64,000 nucleotides of DNA from CAZHDI01 sp964531285 (GCA_964531285.1 CAZHDI010000001.1:54080-118079); one strand, 5' to 3'; positions 52,528 to 62,185 are shown, counted from the stretch's first letter. Notes: a model not told the origin generated them from the letters alone. Translations and numbers: made by a program.

Positions 52528-53658
52528 ATGGCACGCGCGGCACTGACTGTGATCATGGGGCTTTTCGCAATGACAGCGGCATGGGGATCGGAGCCCGACC
52601 GGGCGCACATGCGCGAGCGCCTGACCCCGGAGGTGGCGGAGCGGTTCGCGGGCCTCGCGCTGGCCTGTGTGCACCGGGAGTATCCCAACATCATTCTGCA
52701 TGTGCTCAACGACGACACGGACGCCCGGCCGCCCCGCGATCTTCATCCCGTGTTCTACGGCTGCTTCGATTGGCATTCCTCGGTCCATGGCCACTGGCTT
52801 CTGGTGCGCCTTCTTCACCTGATGCCGGATGCGCCCTTCGCGGATGACGCCCGCGCCGCCCTGACCCAGAGCTTTAGCCAAGAGGCGATCGCGGGCGAGG
52901 TCGCTTATTTCGAGGCTGAGGGGCGGGCCGGTTTCGAACGCCCTTATGGCCTCGCCTGGTTTCTTCAGCTCACCGCTGAACTGCACCAATGGGCCGACCG
53001 CAGCGGCGATCCGGACGCGGCGCGCTGGCTTGCGATGCTGAAACCGCTCGAAGCGGTCATCGCGCGCAACATCAGCGACTGGGTGCCGAAGCTCGTCTAT
53101 CCGGTGCGCAGCGGCACCCATAACCAGACCGCCTTCGCCTTCGCGCTCATCCATGATTGGGCGCAGGTGATGCAGGACCGGTCCATGGCGTCTCTCATCG
53201 CTGAGGCGTCCCGCGCCTTTCACCTGGGCGACACCGGCTGCCCGCTGGCCTATGAGCCGTCGGGCGATGATTTCCTGTCGCCCTGCCTGATGGAAGCCGA
53301 TCTCATGCGCCGGTTCTTAAAGCCCGGCGACTTCGCGGCATGGCTGACCGCATTCTTGCCGCAGATCCCCGAGGATGGATCGGATGACTGGCTCGCCGTC
53401 GCCGAAGTCAGCGACCGGTCGGACGGCAAGCTTGTGCATCTCGATGGGGTCAACCTGTCGCGCGCCTGGAACCTTGAGATGATCGCGGCTCATCTGCCGG
53501 CGGACGATCCGCGCATTCCCGCGCTCCTGGCCGCCGCCGACATCCACGCCGCCTCCGGCATCGCCTCGGTCTCGGCGGAGCACTACGCCGGCAGCCATTG
53601 GCTGGCCAGCTTTGCCACCTATCTCGTCACCCGCCGCGGATTGGACGCCACCCCATGA
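52528..53658 (+). CDS. secreted DUF2891 protein
   Basis: A 376-residue protein with a signal peptide (MARAALTVIMGLFAMTAAWGS). The mature part is helical and carries the DUF2891 features HPVFYGCFDWHSSVHGHWLL, RPYGLAWFLQL, VRSGTHNQTAFAFAL and LDGVNLSRAWN. The alpha/alpha toroid suggested by these motifs resembles carbohydrate-active enzymes, but no activity is established. It overlaps the following esterase gene by ATGA, so both are translated together and probably act outside the cytoplasm on the same substrate. Confidence 0.88.
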   Translation: MARAALTVIMGLFAMTAAWGSEPDRAHMRERLTPEVAERFAGLALACVHREYPNIILHVLNDDTDARPPRDLHPVFYGCFDWHSSVHGHWLLVRLLHLMPDAPFADDARAALTQSFSQEAIAGEVAYFEAEGRAGFERPYGLAWFLQLTAELHQWADRSGDPDAARWLAMLKPLEAVIARNISDWVPKLVYPVRSGTHNQTAFAFALIHDWAQVMQDRSMASLIAEASRAFHLGDTGCPLAYEPSGDDFLSPCLMEADLMRRFLKPGDFAAWLTAFLPQIPEDGSDDWLAVAEVSDRSDGKLVHLDGVNLSRAWNLEMIAAHLPADDPRIPALLAAADIHAASGIASVSAEHYAGSHWLASFATYLVTRRGLDATP

Positions 53659-54914
53659 GATTTGCCGTTCTGCCGCTCCTGGCCGCGCTGGCCTTGAGCG
53701 CCTGCACCCTGCCCTGGTCCACCGACCCTGAAGACATGAGGGTCGCGCCGGCCCAGCCGCCCGTGCTCGGGCCGTTCGCGCAGGATGCGCCGGTCGCGAC
53801 GCCGCAGGACTGGCAGTCGCGCCGGGTGCCGCTCCTCAAGGCCGCCTTCGAGACCCATGTGTACGGACCGCTGCCCGCGCCGCGGGAGGCACGGCTGATC
53901 TCCAAACGTCCCCTGGCGCTGGAGCGTCTCGAAGGCCATCCGGCCGAGGAATGGACCATCGCGGTTACGGACGGCCCCGATCCCCTGACCTTCACCATGG
54001 TCGTTCTGCTGCCAGCGGACGCCCCGGGACCCCATCCGGTGATCGTCATGCAGAATTTTTGCGGCAATCGCGCGGCCCTTCCCGGCCGTCCCGAAATGGT
54101 CAGCGTGTCGGACAATCTGTTCGAACCGTGCAATGGGACGTTCTTTGAACCTCTGATCGAGTTGATCTTCGGCCGGCATATCACTGCGCCGCCAGCGGAC
54201 GATATTCTGGCGCGCGGCTATGCTCTGGCGATGTTTTATCCCGGCGATGTGGTTCCGGACGATGACGAGACCGCCGATGCCGCGCTGGCCCGCCTCGCCG
54301 CCGAGGGCGCGGTGCCCGAGGACCGGCCCGGCACGCTGGCCGCCTGGGCCTGGCTCTATGCCCGGGCGCTCGATGTGCTGGAGCAAGACGCACGCATCGA
54401 CAAGGACCGGACCGCGATCTGGGGCCACTCCCGGCACGGCAAATCGGCCCTGCTGGCCGGCGCGGTCGATCCCCGCGTCGATGCGGTGATCGCGCATCAG
54501 TCAGGACGCGGCGGCGCGGCGCTCAACCGGTCCGATATCGGAGAATCGATCGAGCAAATTACGGACGGCTTTCCCCACTGGTTCGGGGCCCGCTATGGGG
54601 GCTATGCCAGCATGGCCGAGGCCCTGCCGGTGGACCAGCACCAACTCATCGCCATGATCGCGCCCCGTCCCGTTTTCATCGGTGCGGCCCGGGCCGACAC
54701 GTGGTCCGATCCGCGCAGCGCCTTTGTTGCGCTCGAAGGCGCCGACCCCGCCTATGAACTTCTGGGGGCGGACGGCCTTGTCCAGAACAGCATGCGCGAG
54801 CCGGCCTGGAGCGCGGATCTGGTTTATGTCCTCACCGGCGGCTGGCATGGCGTGACAACCGAGGATTGGGACAACTTCCTGACCTTCCTCGACGCTCAGT
54901 TCGCCCTCCCGTAA
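53655..54914 (+). CDS. CE15-like alpha/beta hydrolase lipoprotein
   Basis: A 419-residue lipoprotein with the lipobox LALSAC, mature Cys at about 17. The alpha/beta hydrolase core holds the nucleophile in IWGHSRHGKSALLAGAVD, matching the GHSRxGK motif of bacterial CE15 (glucuronoyl esterase) and related acyl esterases. A GWHGVTTEDW near the end supplies the His. It would cleave ester bonds on extracellular polysaccharide. Coupling to a DUF2891 protein suggests a small glycan-processing pair. The start ATG overlaps the upstream stop. Confidence 0.85.
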   Translation: MRFAVLPLLAALALSACTLPWSTDPEDMRVAPAQPPVLGPFAQDAPVATPQDWQSRRVPLLKAAFETHVYGPLPAPREARLISKRPLALERLEGHPAEEWTIAVTDGPDPLTFTMVVLLPADAPGPHPVIVMQNFCGNRAALPGRPEMVSVSDNLFEPCNGTFFEPLIELIFGRHITAPPADDILARGYALAMFYPGDVVPDDDETADAALARLAAEGAVPEDRPGTLAAWAWLYARALDVLEQDARIDKDRTAIWGHSRHGKSALLAGAVDPRVDAVIAHQSGRGGAALNRSDIGESIEQITDGFPHWFGARYGGYASMAEALPVDQHQLIAMIAPRPVFIGAARADTWSDPRSAFVALEGADPAYELLGADGLVQNSMREPAWSADLVYVLTGGWHGVTTEDWDNFLTFLDAQFALP

Positions 54915-55005
54915 GGCGCACGGGCCACCGCGAGAGGGCATTTGCGTCGGCGCTTCGGCGTGCCTATCCTTGTGGCTGCGGAGCAACACCTAAGGGAGTG
55001 GAGAG

Positions 55006-55344
55006 ATGAGAGTTTTCGTTGCCGGCCTTCTGGCCGCCGGTCTGACCATGGGCACGGCCGTTGCCGAGGAGTGCACCCTGGACGCGGAAGCCCCGACCAT
55101 GCCGGACCCGGCGACCGCCACCGCCGAGGAACGGGCGACGACCGTCCAGTCGATCCTCGACTACCAGGCGGCGCTGGGCGAATACCGGGCCTGCCTCGAT
55201 GACGTGATGAAGGACAAGGATCTCGAGACCGATGTCCGCCAGGCCGCGCTCGACGCCTATAACAGCACGGTCGATGACGAGACGGCCGTGGTCGAAAGCT
55301 GGACCGCGTTCGATACGGCCTATCAGGAGGCCAATGACGGCTGA
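55006..55344 (+). CDS. small secreted protein with a Cys pair
   Basis: A 112-residue protein. The signal peptide MRVFVAGLLAAGLTMGTAVAEE is followed by an acidic helical mature part with two Cys (EECTLD and YRACLDD) that could form a disulfide. GGGAGTGGAG precedes the ATG. Family not recognised. A GC hairpin follows 40 bp after the stop. Confidence 0.75.
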   Translation: MRVFVAGLLAAGLTMGTAVAEECTLDAEAPTMPDPATATAEERATTVQSILDYQAALGEYRACLDDVMKDKDLETDVRQAALDAYNSTVDDETAVVESWTAFDTAYQEANDG

Positions 55345-55382
55345 TCCTCCGGATCGGCACCGCGCTGAAGCAACGGATGGGC

Positions 55383-55400
55383 CGGGGCGGCATCGCCCCG
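55383..55400 (+). terminator. possible terminator hairpin
   Basis: CGGGGCG and CGCCCCG arms with a 4-base GCAT loop, followed only by CCTTGACCCTTT. The stem is perfect, but the T-tract is weak. Confidence 0.45.
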
Positions 55401-55537
55401 CCTTGACCCTTTACTTACCCTTGTTCCAATACTGCCCCTTCGGAACTACGTGATCGGGATCGGGGGCCGCGCGGCATCGCGGCGGCCCGTGACATGCGCC
55501 GGTGCTCAAGCCGGCATCAGTCTGGGAGAATCTTTAC

Positions 55538-56434
55538 ATGTCCATTCGTTTCGATGGCCGCGTGGCCGTTGTCACCGGGGCCGGCGGCGGTCTGGGCCGC
55601 GCTCATGCATTGGAATTGGCGCGCCGGGGCGCCAAGGTCGTGGTCAACGATCTGGGCGGATCGGTCGACGGATCGGGCGGCTCGTCCGATGCCGCCGAGG
55701 CGGTCGTTGCCGAAATCAAGGGCATGGGCGGGGACGCCATCGCCAACGGCTCGTCGGTCAGCGACGATGCGGGCGTGGCCATGCTCGCCAAGCAGACCAT
55801 GGACACCTTCGGCCGGGCTGACATTGTGATTAACAATGCCGGCGTGCTGCGCGACAAATCCTTCTCCAAGATGGAGCAGAAGGACTTCGATTTCGTCGTG
55901 GACGTGCATCTGATGGGCGCCGTGAAGGTGACCAAGGCGTTCTGGCAAATCATGCGCGACCAGCAATATGGCCGGATCGTCATGACCACGTCGTCCTCGG
56001 GCCTTTACGGCAATTTCGGCCAGTCCAATTACGGCGCGGCCAAGCTCGGCCAGATCGGCTTCATGAACACGCTGAAGCTGGAAGGTCAGAAGGACAACAT
56101 CACGGTCAATGCCATCTCGCCGGTCGCGGCGACGCGGATGACCGAAGACCTGATGCCGCCCGAAGCGCTTGAATTGCTCAAGCCCGAATTCGTGACCCCG
56201 GCAGTGATTGCCCTGTGTGCGGACGACGCCCCGACCGGCGTTATTCTGACGGCCGGTGCCGGCGTTGTGGCTCAGGCCAAGATCATCGAGACCCGCGGCG
56301 TCTATCTGGGCCGCGAGGACATCTCCGCCGAGAAGGTCGTGGCCGCCATGGCCGAAATCGGCGACGACTCCCAGGCCAAGGCTTATTTCAATGGCGGCGA
56401 GCAGACCTTGAAATTCTTTGAGCTGGGCAAATAA
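55538..56434 (+). CDS. SDR of the MFE-2/3-hydroxyacyl-CoA dehydrogenase type
   Basis: A 298-residue short-chain dehydrogenase. VAVVTGAGGGLGRAHALELARRGAKVVVNDLGG is the classic MFE-2 (peroxisomal multifunctional enzyme 2) Rossmann start, given here in part. It also has VINNAGVL, a catalytic Ser in TTSSSGLYGNFGQ and NYGAAKLG (Tyr-x3-Lys). It should oxidise (3R)-hydroxyacyl-CoA or a steroid-like substrate. GGGAGAA precedes the ATG at 55538; an upstream in-frame ATG at 55502 is weaker. It ends with a strong terminator. Confidence 0.9.
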   Translation: MSIRFDGRVAVVTGAGGGLGRAHALELARRGAKVVVNDLGGSVDGSGGSSDAAEAVVAEIKGMGGDAIANGSSVSDDAGVAMLAKQTMDTFGRADIVINNAGVLRDKSFSKMEQKDFDFVVDVHLMGAVKVTKAFWQIMRDQQYGRIVMTTSSSGLYGNFGQSNYGAAKLGQIGFMNTLKLEGQKDNITVNAISPVAATRMTEDLMPPEALELLKPEFVTPAVIALCADDAPTGVILTAGAGVVAQAKIIETRGVYLGREDISAEKVVAAMAEIGDDSQAKAYFNGGEQTLKFFELGK

Positions 56435-56463
56435 ACCGCTGCCACCACGGACGATTGATTATG

Positions 56464-56489
56464 AAAGGGCCCCGCGCGGGGCCCTTTTT
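56464..56489 (+). terminator. rho-independent terminator of the SDR gene
   Basis: A 10-bp perfect stem (AAAGGGCCCC and GGGGCCCTTT) with a GCGC loop, running into five T, 30 bp past the SDR stop. Confidence 0.93.
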
Positions 56490-56507
56490 GCCGATCGCCA
56501 GCGCCGG

Positions 56508-56966
56508 TCACGGTGCGAAACTGGACCGGGCCCGGATTGCCCAGCGCCCGTCGATCCGCTCGACGATGTAAAGCGAGGGGAAATCATTGATCGGCGTCCC
56601 ATCAGCCCGGAGACGCCGGAAGACCGTCGCCACATGGACCTTGTCCGCGCCGGCCTGAACGATGTCGCGCGAGACCCATTCCGAATACGCCCAGCCGCTC
56701 GGGATCAGCACCCGTTCATAGACGTCGCGCGGATAGGCTGCCGCGTCCGGCGTGACCCGGACCGTGCCGCTCGCGAGGCGCACATGGGGAAAATGATAGG
56801 TCTCCAGATGGGCATCCACATCCTGGGCGTTGAAGGTCTCCATGAACCGGTCCAGCACGGCCATGACGGCGGCCCTGGTTTCGTCCGGGACGGCAGGCTC
56901 GCCGGCGGACACGGGCTTGGCCGCCAGGATCAGAAGCGCCAGAGCGATGGAGATAAATGAACGCAT
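56508..56966 (-). CDS. secreted SnoaL/NTF2-like protein
   Basis: A 152-residue protein. A signal peptide (MRSFISIALALLILAAKPVSAGE) is followed by an NTF2/SnoaL-like domain (VLDRFMETFNAQDVDAHLETYHFPH, WVSRDIVQAGADKVHVATVF). These folds serve as isomerases, cyclases or binding domains; the function here is unknown. GGGAGG nine bases before the ATG at 56964-56966 sets the start. Confidence 0.8.
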   Translation of the reverse strand: MRSFISIALALLILAAKPVSAGEPAVPDETRAAVMAVLDRFMETFNAQDVDAHLETYHFPHVRLASGTVRVTPDAAAYPRDVYERVLIPSGWAYSEWVSRDIVQAGADKVHVATVFRRLRADGTPINDFPSLYIVERIDGRWAIRARSSFAP

Positions 56967-57097
56967 GGTCGGATCCTCCCAGATCTCTTGATGGTGATCG
57001 TCCCTTCTATCACACGTTGGACACATCCGTCGGTTATGCCAGCATGGATCAGGACACCTGACGGTGTGATGGCGATTGCAAGCGGGAGACACATGTC

Positions 57098-57613
57098 ATG
57101 ATGTCATGCCCACCCCATGCGCGGATCTTGGCAGGCCTTCTTTTGCTGACCATGGCGGCGACAGCGGCTAAGGCGGACCGGGCGGACCGGCTTCAGGACA
57201 GCCATGACCGGCTCGCGGAACTCGCGGGCGAGGGCGAGTTCTTCGCGCCGTTCAATGACGTGCTTCTGGAGCGCTTCCGCGACGCCGGCATCGAAACCGA
57301 CACGATCGCCTATCAGGGCGGTGCCTGCCGGTCCACCTTCGCCCGGCCCTTCCCGATCGAGCGCCTCTCGGTGCGCCATGACATCGACTGGTCCCAAGTC
57401 ATCCGTATCGAGAAGACACGGCGCGGCGAGCGTTTCTCGGTCACGCTGACCATACCGGGCGATGGGGATCTGGAGATCCCGGAGGCGCTGCGGCGCGACG
57501 GAATCCAATACGGCGAGGTCCTGCAGTTCGTGGGTCTGGTGTTCAGCACCGAAGCACGCCGGGATGACGCCTTCGATGCCATGACCCGCCTTGTCGAGAC
57601 CTGCGCCGCCTAG
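57098..57613 (+). CDS. secreted protein of unknown function
   Basis: A 171-residue protein with a signal peptide (ILAGLLLLTMAATAAKADRA). The mature part has one early Cys (GGACRSTF) and one at the C-terminus (VETCAA), perhaps paired. No family recognised. A GGGAG sits 11 bases before the start. ATG at 57101 would be a close alternative. Confidence 0.7.
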   Translation: MMSCPPHARILAGLLLLTMAATAAKADRADRLQDSHDRLAELAGEGEFFAPFNDVLLERFRDAGIETDTIAYQGGACRSTFARPFPIERLSVRHDIDWSQVIRIEKTRRGERFSVTLTIPGDGDLEIPEALRRDGIQYGEVLQFVGLVFSTEARRDDAFDAMTRLVETCAA

Positions 57614-57634
57614 AGGCGGTTTGAAAAAGAGCCG

Positions 57635-58849
57635 TTAGAGGCCCAGCACCATCTTGGCCATGATATTGCGCTGGATCTCGTTGGACCCGGCGTAAATCGA
57701 GGCCTTGCGCAGATTGAAATAATAGGGCGCGACCGGCGCGGCATGATCCGGGCCCGGACGGGGCTCGTTGGAGCGCTCCCAGGTGTCGGCGATGAACGGC
57801 ATGGCATAATAGCCCACCGCTTCCACGGCAAGTTCGGAAATCTGCTGTTGCAGTTCCGAGCCGCGCGTCTTGAGGAGCGAGCTTTCCGGACCCGGCGCAT
57901 CGCCCGCGCTGAGCGCCGCGAAGATCCGCAACTCGGTAAATTCCATCGCATTAATGGCAATCGCAAGCTCGGTGATCTTGGCGGCAAAGGCCGGATCGTC
58001 GGCGAGCGGTGTTCCCGAGCCGTCCAGTTCAGTTTTGGCGATCGCCAGCACCTTGGCGAGTGCCCGACGCAGGCCCGGCGCATAGGAATTGCCGCGCTCG
58101 AACTCCAGCAGGTATTTCGCGTAGGTCCAGCCCTTGCCTTCCTCGCCGATCCGGTTGGCCTTCGGCACGCGGACATTATCGAAAAAGACCTGGTTGATTT
58201 CCTGCTGGCCATCGACCGGCCCGTCAAGCGTGACGATCGGCTTGACCTCGATACCCGGCGTCGTCATGTCGATCAGCAGGAAGGAAATTCCCTCCTGAGG
58301 TTTGGACGCGCCCGGATCGGTCCGGACGAGGCAGAAAATCCAGTCGGCCCATTGGGCATGGGTCGTCCAGATCTTTGTGCCGTTACACAGGTAATGATCA
58401 CCCTTGTCCTCGGCGCGCATCTGGAGCGACGCCAGATCCGAGCCCGATCCGGGTTCGGAATAGCCCTGGCACCACCAGATATCGCTTGAGAGGATCGGCG
58501 GCAGATGCTGTTGCTTCTGCTCATCCGACCCGAACGCGATGATGACCGGCGCCACCATTTTCAGGCCCATGGGGCTGACCGCGGGGGTTCCGGCGGCGGC
58601 CATTTCCATCTCGAAAATATACCGCTGGGCGGGCGAAAATCCGCACCCGCCATGTTCGGTCGGCCAGCCCGGCGCGATCCAGCCCTTGCGGTACAGGGCC
58701 TTTTGCCACTTCACCATGCCGTCCTTGTCGAGATAGCCGTTTTTGCTCTGGGCCTGCTTGGCGCGCAGGTCCTCGTCAAAGGCCTCGGCGATGAACGCGC
58801 GCACCTCAGCCTGAAAGGCCCGGTCCGCATCGGTAAAGGTCAGATCCAT
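57635..58849 (-). CDS. acyl-CoA dehydrogenase
   Basis: A 404-residue FAD enzyme of the acyl-CoA dehydrogenase family. Markers are GWIAPGWPTEHGG, WCQGYSEPGSGSDLASLQMRA for FAD/substrate binding, and the end SIYAGSNEIQRNIMAKMVLGL. The catalytic Glu expected in the central part is not certain from sequence. The subgroup resembles FadE proteins of steroid or branched-chain catabolism that pair as heteromers; its closest relative in this window is the enzyme at the right edge. It is 14 bp after an ABM-domain gene. Confidence 0.92.
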   Translation of the reverse strand: MDLTFTDADRAFQAEVRAFIAEAFDEDLRAKQAQSKNGYLDKDGMVKWQKALYRKGWIAPGWPTEHGGCGFSPAQRYIFEMEMAAAGTPAVSPMGLKMVAPVIIAFGSDEQKQQHLPPILSSDIWWCQGYSEPGSGSDLASLQMRAEDKGDHYLCNGTKIWTTHAQWADWIFCLVRTDPGASKPQEGISFLLIDMTTPGIEVKPIVTLDGPVDGQQEINQVFFDNVRVPKANRIGEEGKGWTYAKYLLEFERGNSYAPGLRRALAKVLAIAKTELDGSGTPLADDPAFAAKITELAIAINAMEFTELRIFAALSAGDAPGPESSLLKTRGSELQQQISELAVEAVGYYAMPFIADTWERSNEPRPGPDHAAPVAPYYFNLRKASIYAGSNEIQRNIMAKMVLGL

Positions 58850-58863
58850 GACGTCCGCTCCGC

Positions 58864-59154
58864 TTAAGAGACTTTGTCCAGCACCTGGATCACCGGCGCG
58901 CCGTCAAGATGGGCGAACATGGCCGCGCCGCCGGCCTTGAAGTGATCCGACTTGCCGTGCGCGTCGAGATCGGCCGCCGTGGCATACTGTTCCATCATCA
59001 CGTAAGTCTGCGGATCCTTCTTGGACCGGAAGAAATCATATTGCAGACAGCCCGGCTCGTTGGCACGGACCTTGGCTTGCAGATCCTTGAACACCGCTTC
59101 GAATGCGCTTTCCGAACCGGCCTTGATCTTCAGCGTCGCGACGATACCCAGCAT
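58864..59154 (-). CDS. antibiotic biosynthesis monooxygenase (ABM/YgiN-like) protein
   Basis: A 96-residue ferredoxin-like fold protein: a beta strand (MLGIVATLKIKAG), then ANEPGCLQYDFFRS, VMMEQYATAADLDAHGKSDHFKA. Members oxidise quinols or act as small monooxygenases. It is part of the acyl-CoA dehydrogenase gene group. GGAGG precedes the ATG. Confidence 0.88.
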   Translation of the reverse strand: MLGIVATLKIKAGSESAFEAVFKDLQAKVRANEPGCLQYDFFRSKKDPQTYVMMEQYATAADLDAHGKSDHFKAGGAAMFAHLDGAPVIQVLDKVS

Positions 59155-59267
59155 GGGGGCCTCCCTTCATGATCTACGATAGTGGCTTGCGGTGAGGATA
59201 GGCGGCGAGCCCGGCGGGCTGAACCCCCTTTTTGCCGCGCCCGACCGCCGCTCAGGCTTCCCTTGCG

Positions 59268-60068
59268 TCAGCGGCCCTTGAAGTCCGGCGCGCGCTTTTC
59301 GAAAAACGCGTTCACGGCCTCCATATGGTCCTCGGTGAGGTGGGCGAGCCCCTGACAGGCGGCGGACTGTTCCATGATCGCCTCGAACCCGGTCTCGGTG
59401 CCCTGGCGCAACAGGCGCTTGGTCATGCGCAGGACATCGGGGGGCTGCTGGGCCATCCGGCCGGCCAGCGCATGGGCTTCGTCCATGAGGCTCTCAGGCG
59501 CCACGACCCGGCTGATCAGGCCCCAGGCCTGGGCGGTCTCGGCATCGATCACATCGCCGGTGAAGAACAGTTCGGCGGCACGCGCCATGCCGATCACCCG
59601 GGGCAGCAGCCAGGACCCGCCATCGCCAGGCACCAGGCCCACTTTGAGAAAGGTCGCGCCGAATTTCGCGGTCGACGCCGCGATCCGCGTGTCGGCCAGG
59701 CAGGCGACATCATTGCCCAGGCCGATGGCCGGGCCGTTGACCGCCGCGATGAGCGGCAGATCCAGCCCCCACAGCGCCTTGACGATGCGATGGATGTTGT
59801 AGCGATAGCCATCCCGGATCTGGGCCGAGGAGCCGGCGAACGGTCCGGTGCGCTCCTTCATGGCTTTCAGATTGCCGCCCGCGGAGAACGCCGAGCCGGC
59901 TCCGGTCAGGATCACCGCGCGCACTGACCGGTCGGCGTTCAGCTCGGCACACACGGCAGCGAACGCATCGCCGTCGCCGGGCTCGCCAAGGGCGTTGCGG
60001 CTGTCGGGCCGGTTGATGGTGATCGTTGCCACGGGACCGCGGCGGTCCAGGAGAAGCCAGTCGCTCAT
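59268..60068 (-). CDS. enoyl-CoA hydratase/isomerase
   Basis: A 266-residue crotonase-fold enzyme: GNLKAMKERTG (oxyanion loop), PAIGLGNDVACLADTRIA (the second oxyanion Gly), GLVPGDGGSWLLPRVIG and FEKRAPDFKGR at the C-terminus. It hydrates or isomerises an enoyl-CoA. The Glu pair of true hydratases is not clearly present (GDGGS), so isomerase or a related activity is possible. The start at 60066-60068 follows AAGGGAAA. Confidence 0.9.
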   Translation of the reverse strand: MSDWLLLDRRGPVATITINRPDSRNALGEPGDGDAFAAVCAELNADRSVRAVILTGAGSAFSAGGNLKAMKERTGPFAGSSAQIRDGYRYNIHRIVKALWGLDLPLIAAVNGPAIGLGNDVACLADTRIAASTAKFGATFLKVGLVPGDGGSWLLPRVIGMARAAELFFTGDVIDAETAQAWGLISRVVAPESLMDEAHALAGRMAQQPPDVLRMTKRLLRQGTETGFEAIMEQSAACQGLAHLTEDHMEAVNAFFEKRAPDFKGR

Positions 60069-60160
60069 CTGCGTTTCCCTTGCCTCGTGTTCTTGCGCGC
60101 ACACAGCGCCTCGCCCTTAAGCCTACTGCGCTTTGCGCGGTGCGGCCAGTAAGGGCAGGC

Positions 60161-62035
60161 TTATGTCCCCGGCGCGCTCGACCCCGAGGACGAGGATGGC
60201 GCCGTGCGCTTGGCCGCCCGTTTGGGGGTGCCGGACCGGGTTTTCGCGGCCGTTTTGGGCGTGGTTTTCACACCGGCATCGGCCACCGGCGCCATTTCGG
60301 TATCGGGAGACGGGGCCGCCGGCTGGGCATTCGCCTTCGCCGTGCGGGCTTTGATCGCACGCACCTCGCGGTTCACGGTGTCCATGATGGCATTGCCGAC
60401 CTGAGAGCGCGACAGTTTCAGCGCCGGCCACAGATAGGCATCGAGGGCCCATTTCATCAGTTTGGAGCGCTGTTTCACCGGGCCCGTGACATCGGCCTTG
60501 AGGGCTTTGAGCACCGCACCGACCCGTTTGTGCACGGAATGCCGAATCTGCTCCTCGCGCTGCCAATAATCCTTGGCGTCCGGCCAATCGGGAACCGGCT
60601 GCGGCTCCGCCAGCGCCCCAAGGAGCGGGATCACCGCGTAATGCGCCTCGCCCGCCCGCTCCGCGCCCTGATGGTCCGACCAGAACGCGGCATCGGCCTT
60701 GAGACGCTTGGCGATCAGGGGATGGCCGGCCGGCAGCGAGAAATACTTCTTCAAGAAGATCTGGCAGTTGCGCCGGCCCAGGAAATAGTCGTGATGACGG
60801 AAGGACCGGGCGAAGAAGCCGAGAAAGCCGCCAAGCCCGGCGCTGGCCAGGGCCTGATCGCCGCGCAACTGCCCCCGGGCCGGTGCGATCATGAAATGGG
60901 TATGATCGTCATTGAGGGCCGCGCGCCGCAAATCCTCCACCCGGAACCGGCTCTGAGACATCAGCGCACCGATGATCTGGCCCGCGATCGCGCCCAGCGC
61001 ATCGGTCAGTTCGGGCGCGCCGCTGCGCGGATCGGTGAACGGATCGATCATGACAACGGCATGGTCGGCGCCCGGCGTGAGCGATAGCCGCGCCAGATCG
61101 AAGGGCTCATTGTTCATGGCGCCGCCGTCCACCGTGAAGAATTCGAACGAGCCGTCCTCGGGCCGCTCCCGGTCGCCGGGCCAAGCGCGCACAACGGCGG
61201 CGTCGCTGTTGCCGTCGGCGATCTGGAAGCGGGCATTGTAATCATCCGGCGACCGGGACAGTTCGCGGGCCTTCAGCGCGACCGGGAAGGCCCCCGTGGC
61301 CAGCGCCGACCGGGACAAGAGGCTCCAGCCCTGATCGCTCGTGCTGCGGGCCGGGCCCAGCCGCACAGCCCCCGCCGCGCCGGCCGAGGTGTCGGCACCG
61401 CCCGCGACCGGGATCAGAAAACTCATATGGTCCTTGTGCAGAATCATCTCGTGATAACTGCCGGTATTGCCCTCGAACTGGACCCCGAACGGCACGCCCT
61501 GGAGATTGGTGACCACAAGATCCAGATGGAACGGGTCCGCCAGCCAGGCCCGCTTGACGGCCGCGTCCGGATCAAGAGCGGGCACATGGAACAACGCGCC
61601 GAAATCCACGATTTCCCGCGCGAGCACATCAAGCACGCCTGCATTCAGGATCGACAGCACCGGCTTGCCGACCTTGAGGTCCTGAACGCTCAGAAGCGGC
61701 GAGATCGAAATGCCATCGACCCAGGTCCGGTAGAACGGATTGAGCGCTGCCTCGCGTTCCGCCCCCAGACGGATGGGCGGAAAATCCAGATGCGCCGCCG
61801 CCGCGGCGATGGCGGCGTTCATGCCGCCCGCGGATGCCCCGCTCATGGCCTGGACCCGCACATCGAGCGACGGGACGGCCCCGCCTTGCGCTTCGGCCCC
61901 CCCTTGCGCTTCGGCCCACGCGTCCAGGGCCTCGAACAGGAAATCCATGACACCCGCGGTATAGGCACCGGCGGAGACGGCACCGGCCATCACAAGGGCG
62001 ATTTCGAACGGTTGGTCAGCGGAGGATTGGGGCAT
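60161..62035 (-). CDS. patatin-like phospholipase
   Basis: A 624-residue patatin-family hydrolase. MAGAVSAGAYTAGVMD carries the oxyanion region, MSGASAGGMNAA has the catalytic Ser in GASAGG, and TVDGGAMNNEPFDLA carries the catalytic Asp. The C-terminus has an AK-rich, disordered tail (TAAKTRSGTPKRAAKRT). Residues around 42-53 repeat EAQGGA twice, from an 18-bp DNA duplication. It would hydrolyse acyl esters of lipids, probably at the membrane. Confidence 0.88.
   Translation of the reverse strand: MPQSSADQPFEIALVMAGAVSAGAYTAGVMDFLFEALDAWAEAQGGAEAQGGAVPSLDVRVQAMSGASAGGMNAAIAAAAAHLDFPPIRLGAEREAALNPFYRTWVDGISISPLLSVQDLKVGKPVLSILNAGVLDVLAREIVDFGALFHVPALDPDAAVKRAWLADPFHLDLVVTNLQGVPFGVQFEGNTGSYHEMILHKDHMSFLIPVAGGADTSAGAAGAVRLGPARSTSDQGWSLLSRSALATGAFPVALKARELSRSPDDYNARFQIADGNSDAAVVRAWPGDRERPEDGSFEFFTVDGGAMNNEPFDLARLSLTPGADHAVVMIDPFTDPRSGAPELTDALGAIAGQIIGALMSQSRFRVEDLRRAALNDDHTHFMIAPARGQLRGDQALASAGLGGFLGFFARSFRHHDYFLGRRNCQIFLKKYFSLPAGHPLIAKRLKADAAFWSDHQGAERAGEAHYAVIPLLGALAEPQPVPDWPDAKDYWQREEQIRHSVHKRVGAVLKALKADVTGPVKQRSKLMKWALDAYLWPALKLSRSQVGNAIMDTVNREVRAIKARTAKANAQPAAPSPDTEMAPVADAGVKTTPKTAAKTRSGTPKRAAKRTAPSSSSGSSAPGT
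61883..61918. repeat. 18-bp tandem duplication within the patatin gene
   Basis: Two adjacent 18-bp units sharing CCTTGCGCTTCGGCCC match at 16 of 18 bases and encode the doubled EAQGGA. It is in frame and probably a slippage product. Confidence 0.7.
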
Positions 62036-62185
62036 GTGTCACGTCCGGGAGGCTGGCATGTCGGCGCAAGAAAAGCCGCATGCGGATGATGATAGGCGTC
62101 AGATATCGGCTCATGCGAACCGCCGCGAATCATCCCCCGGTTGCGAAGTTTACGGCCCCGCCGCGCCGGTGTCGAACCGGCATAC

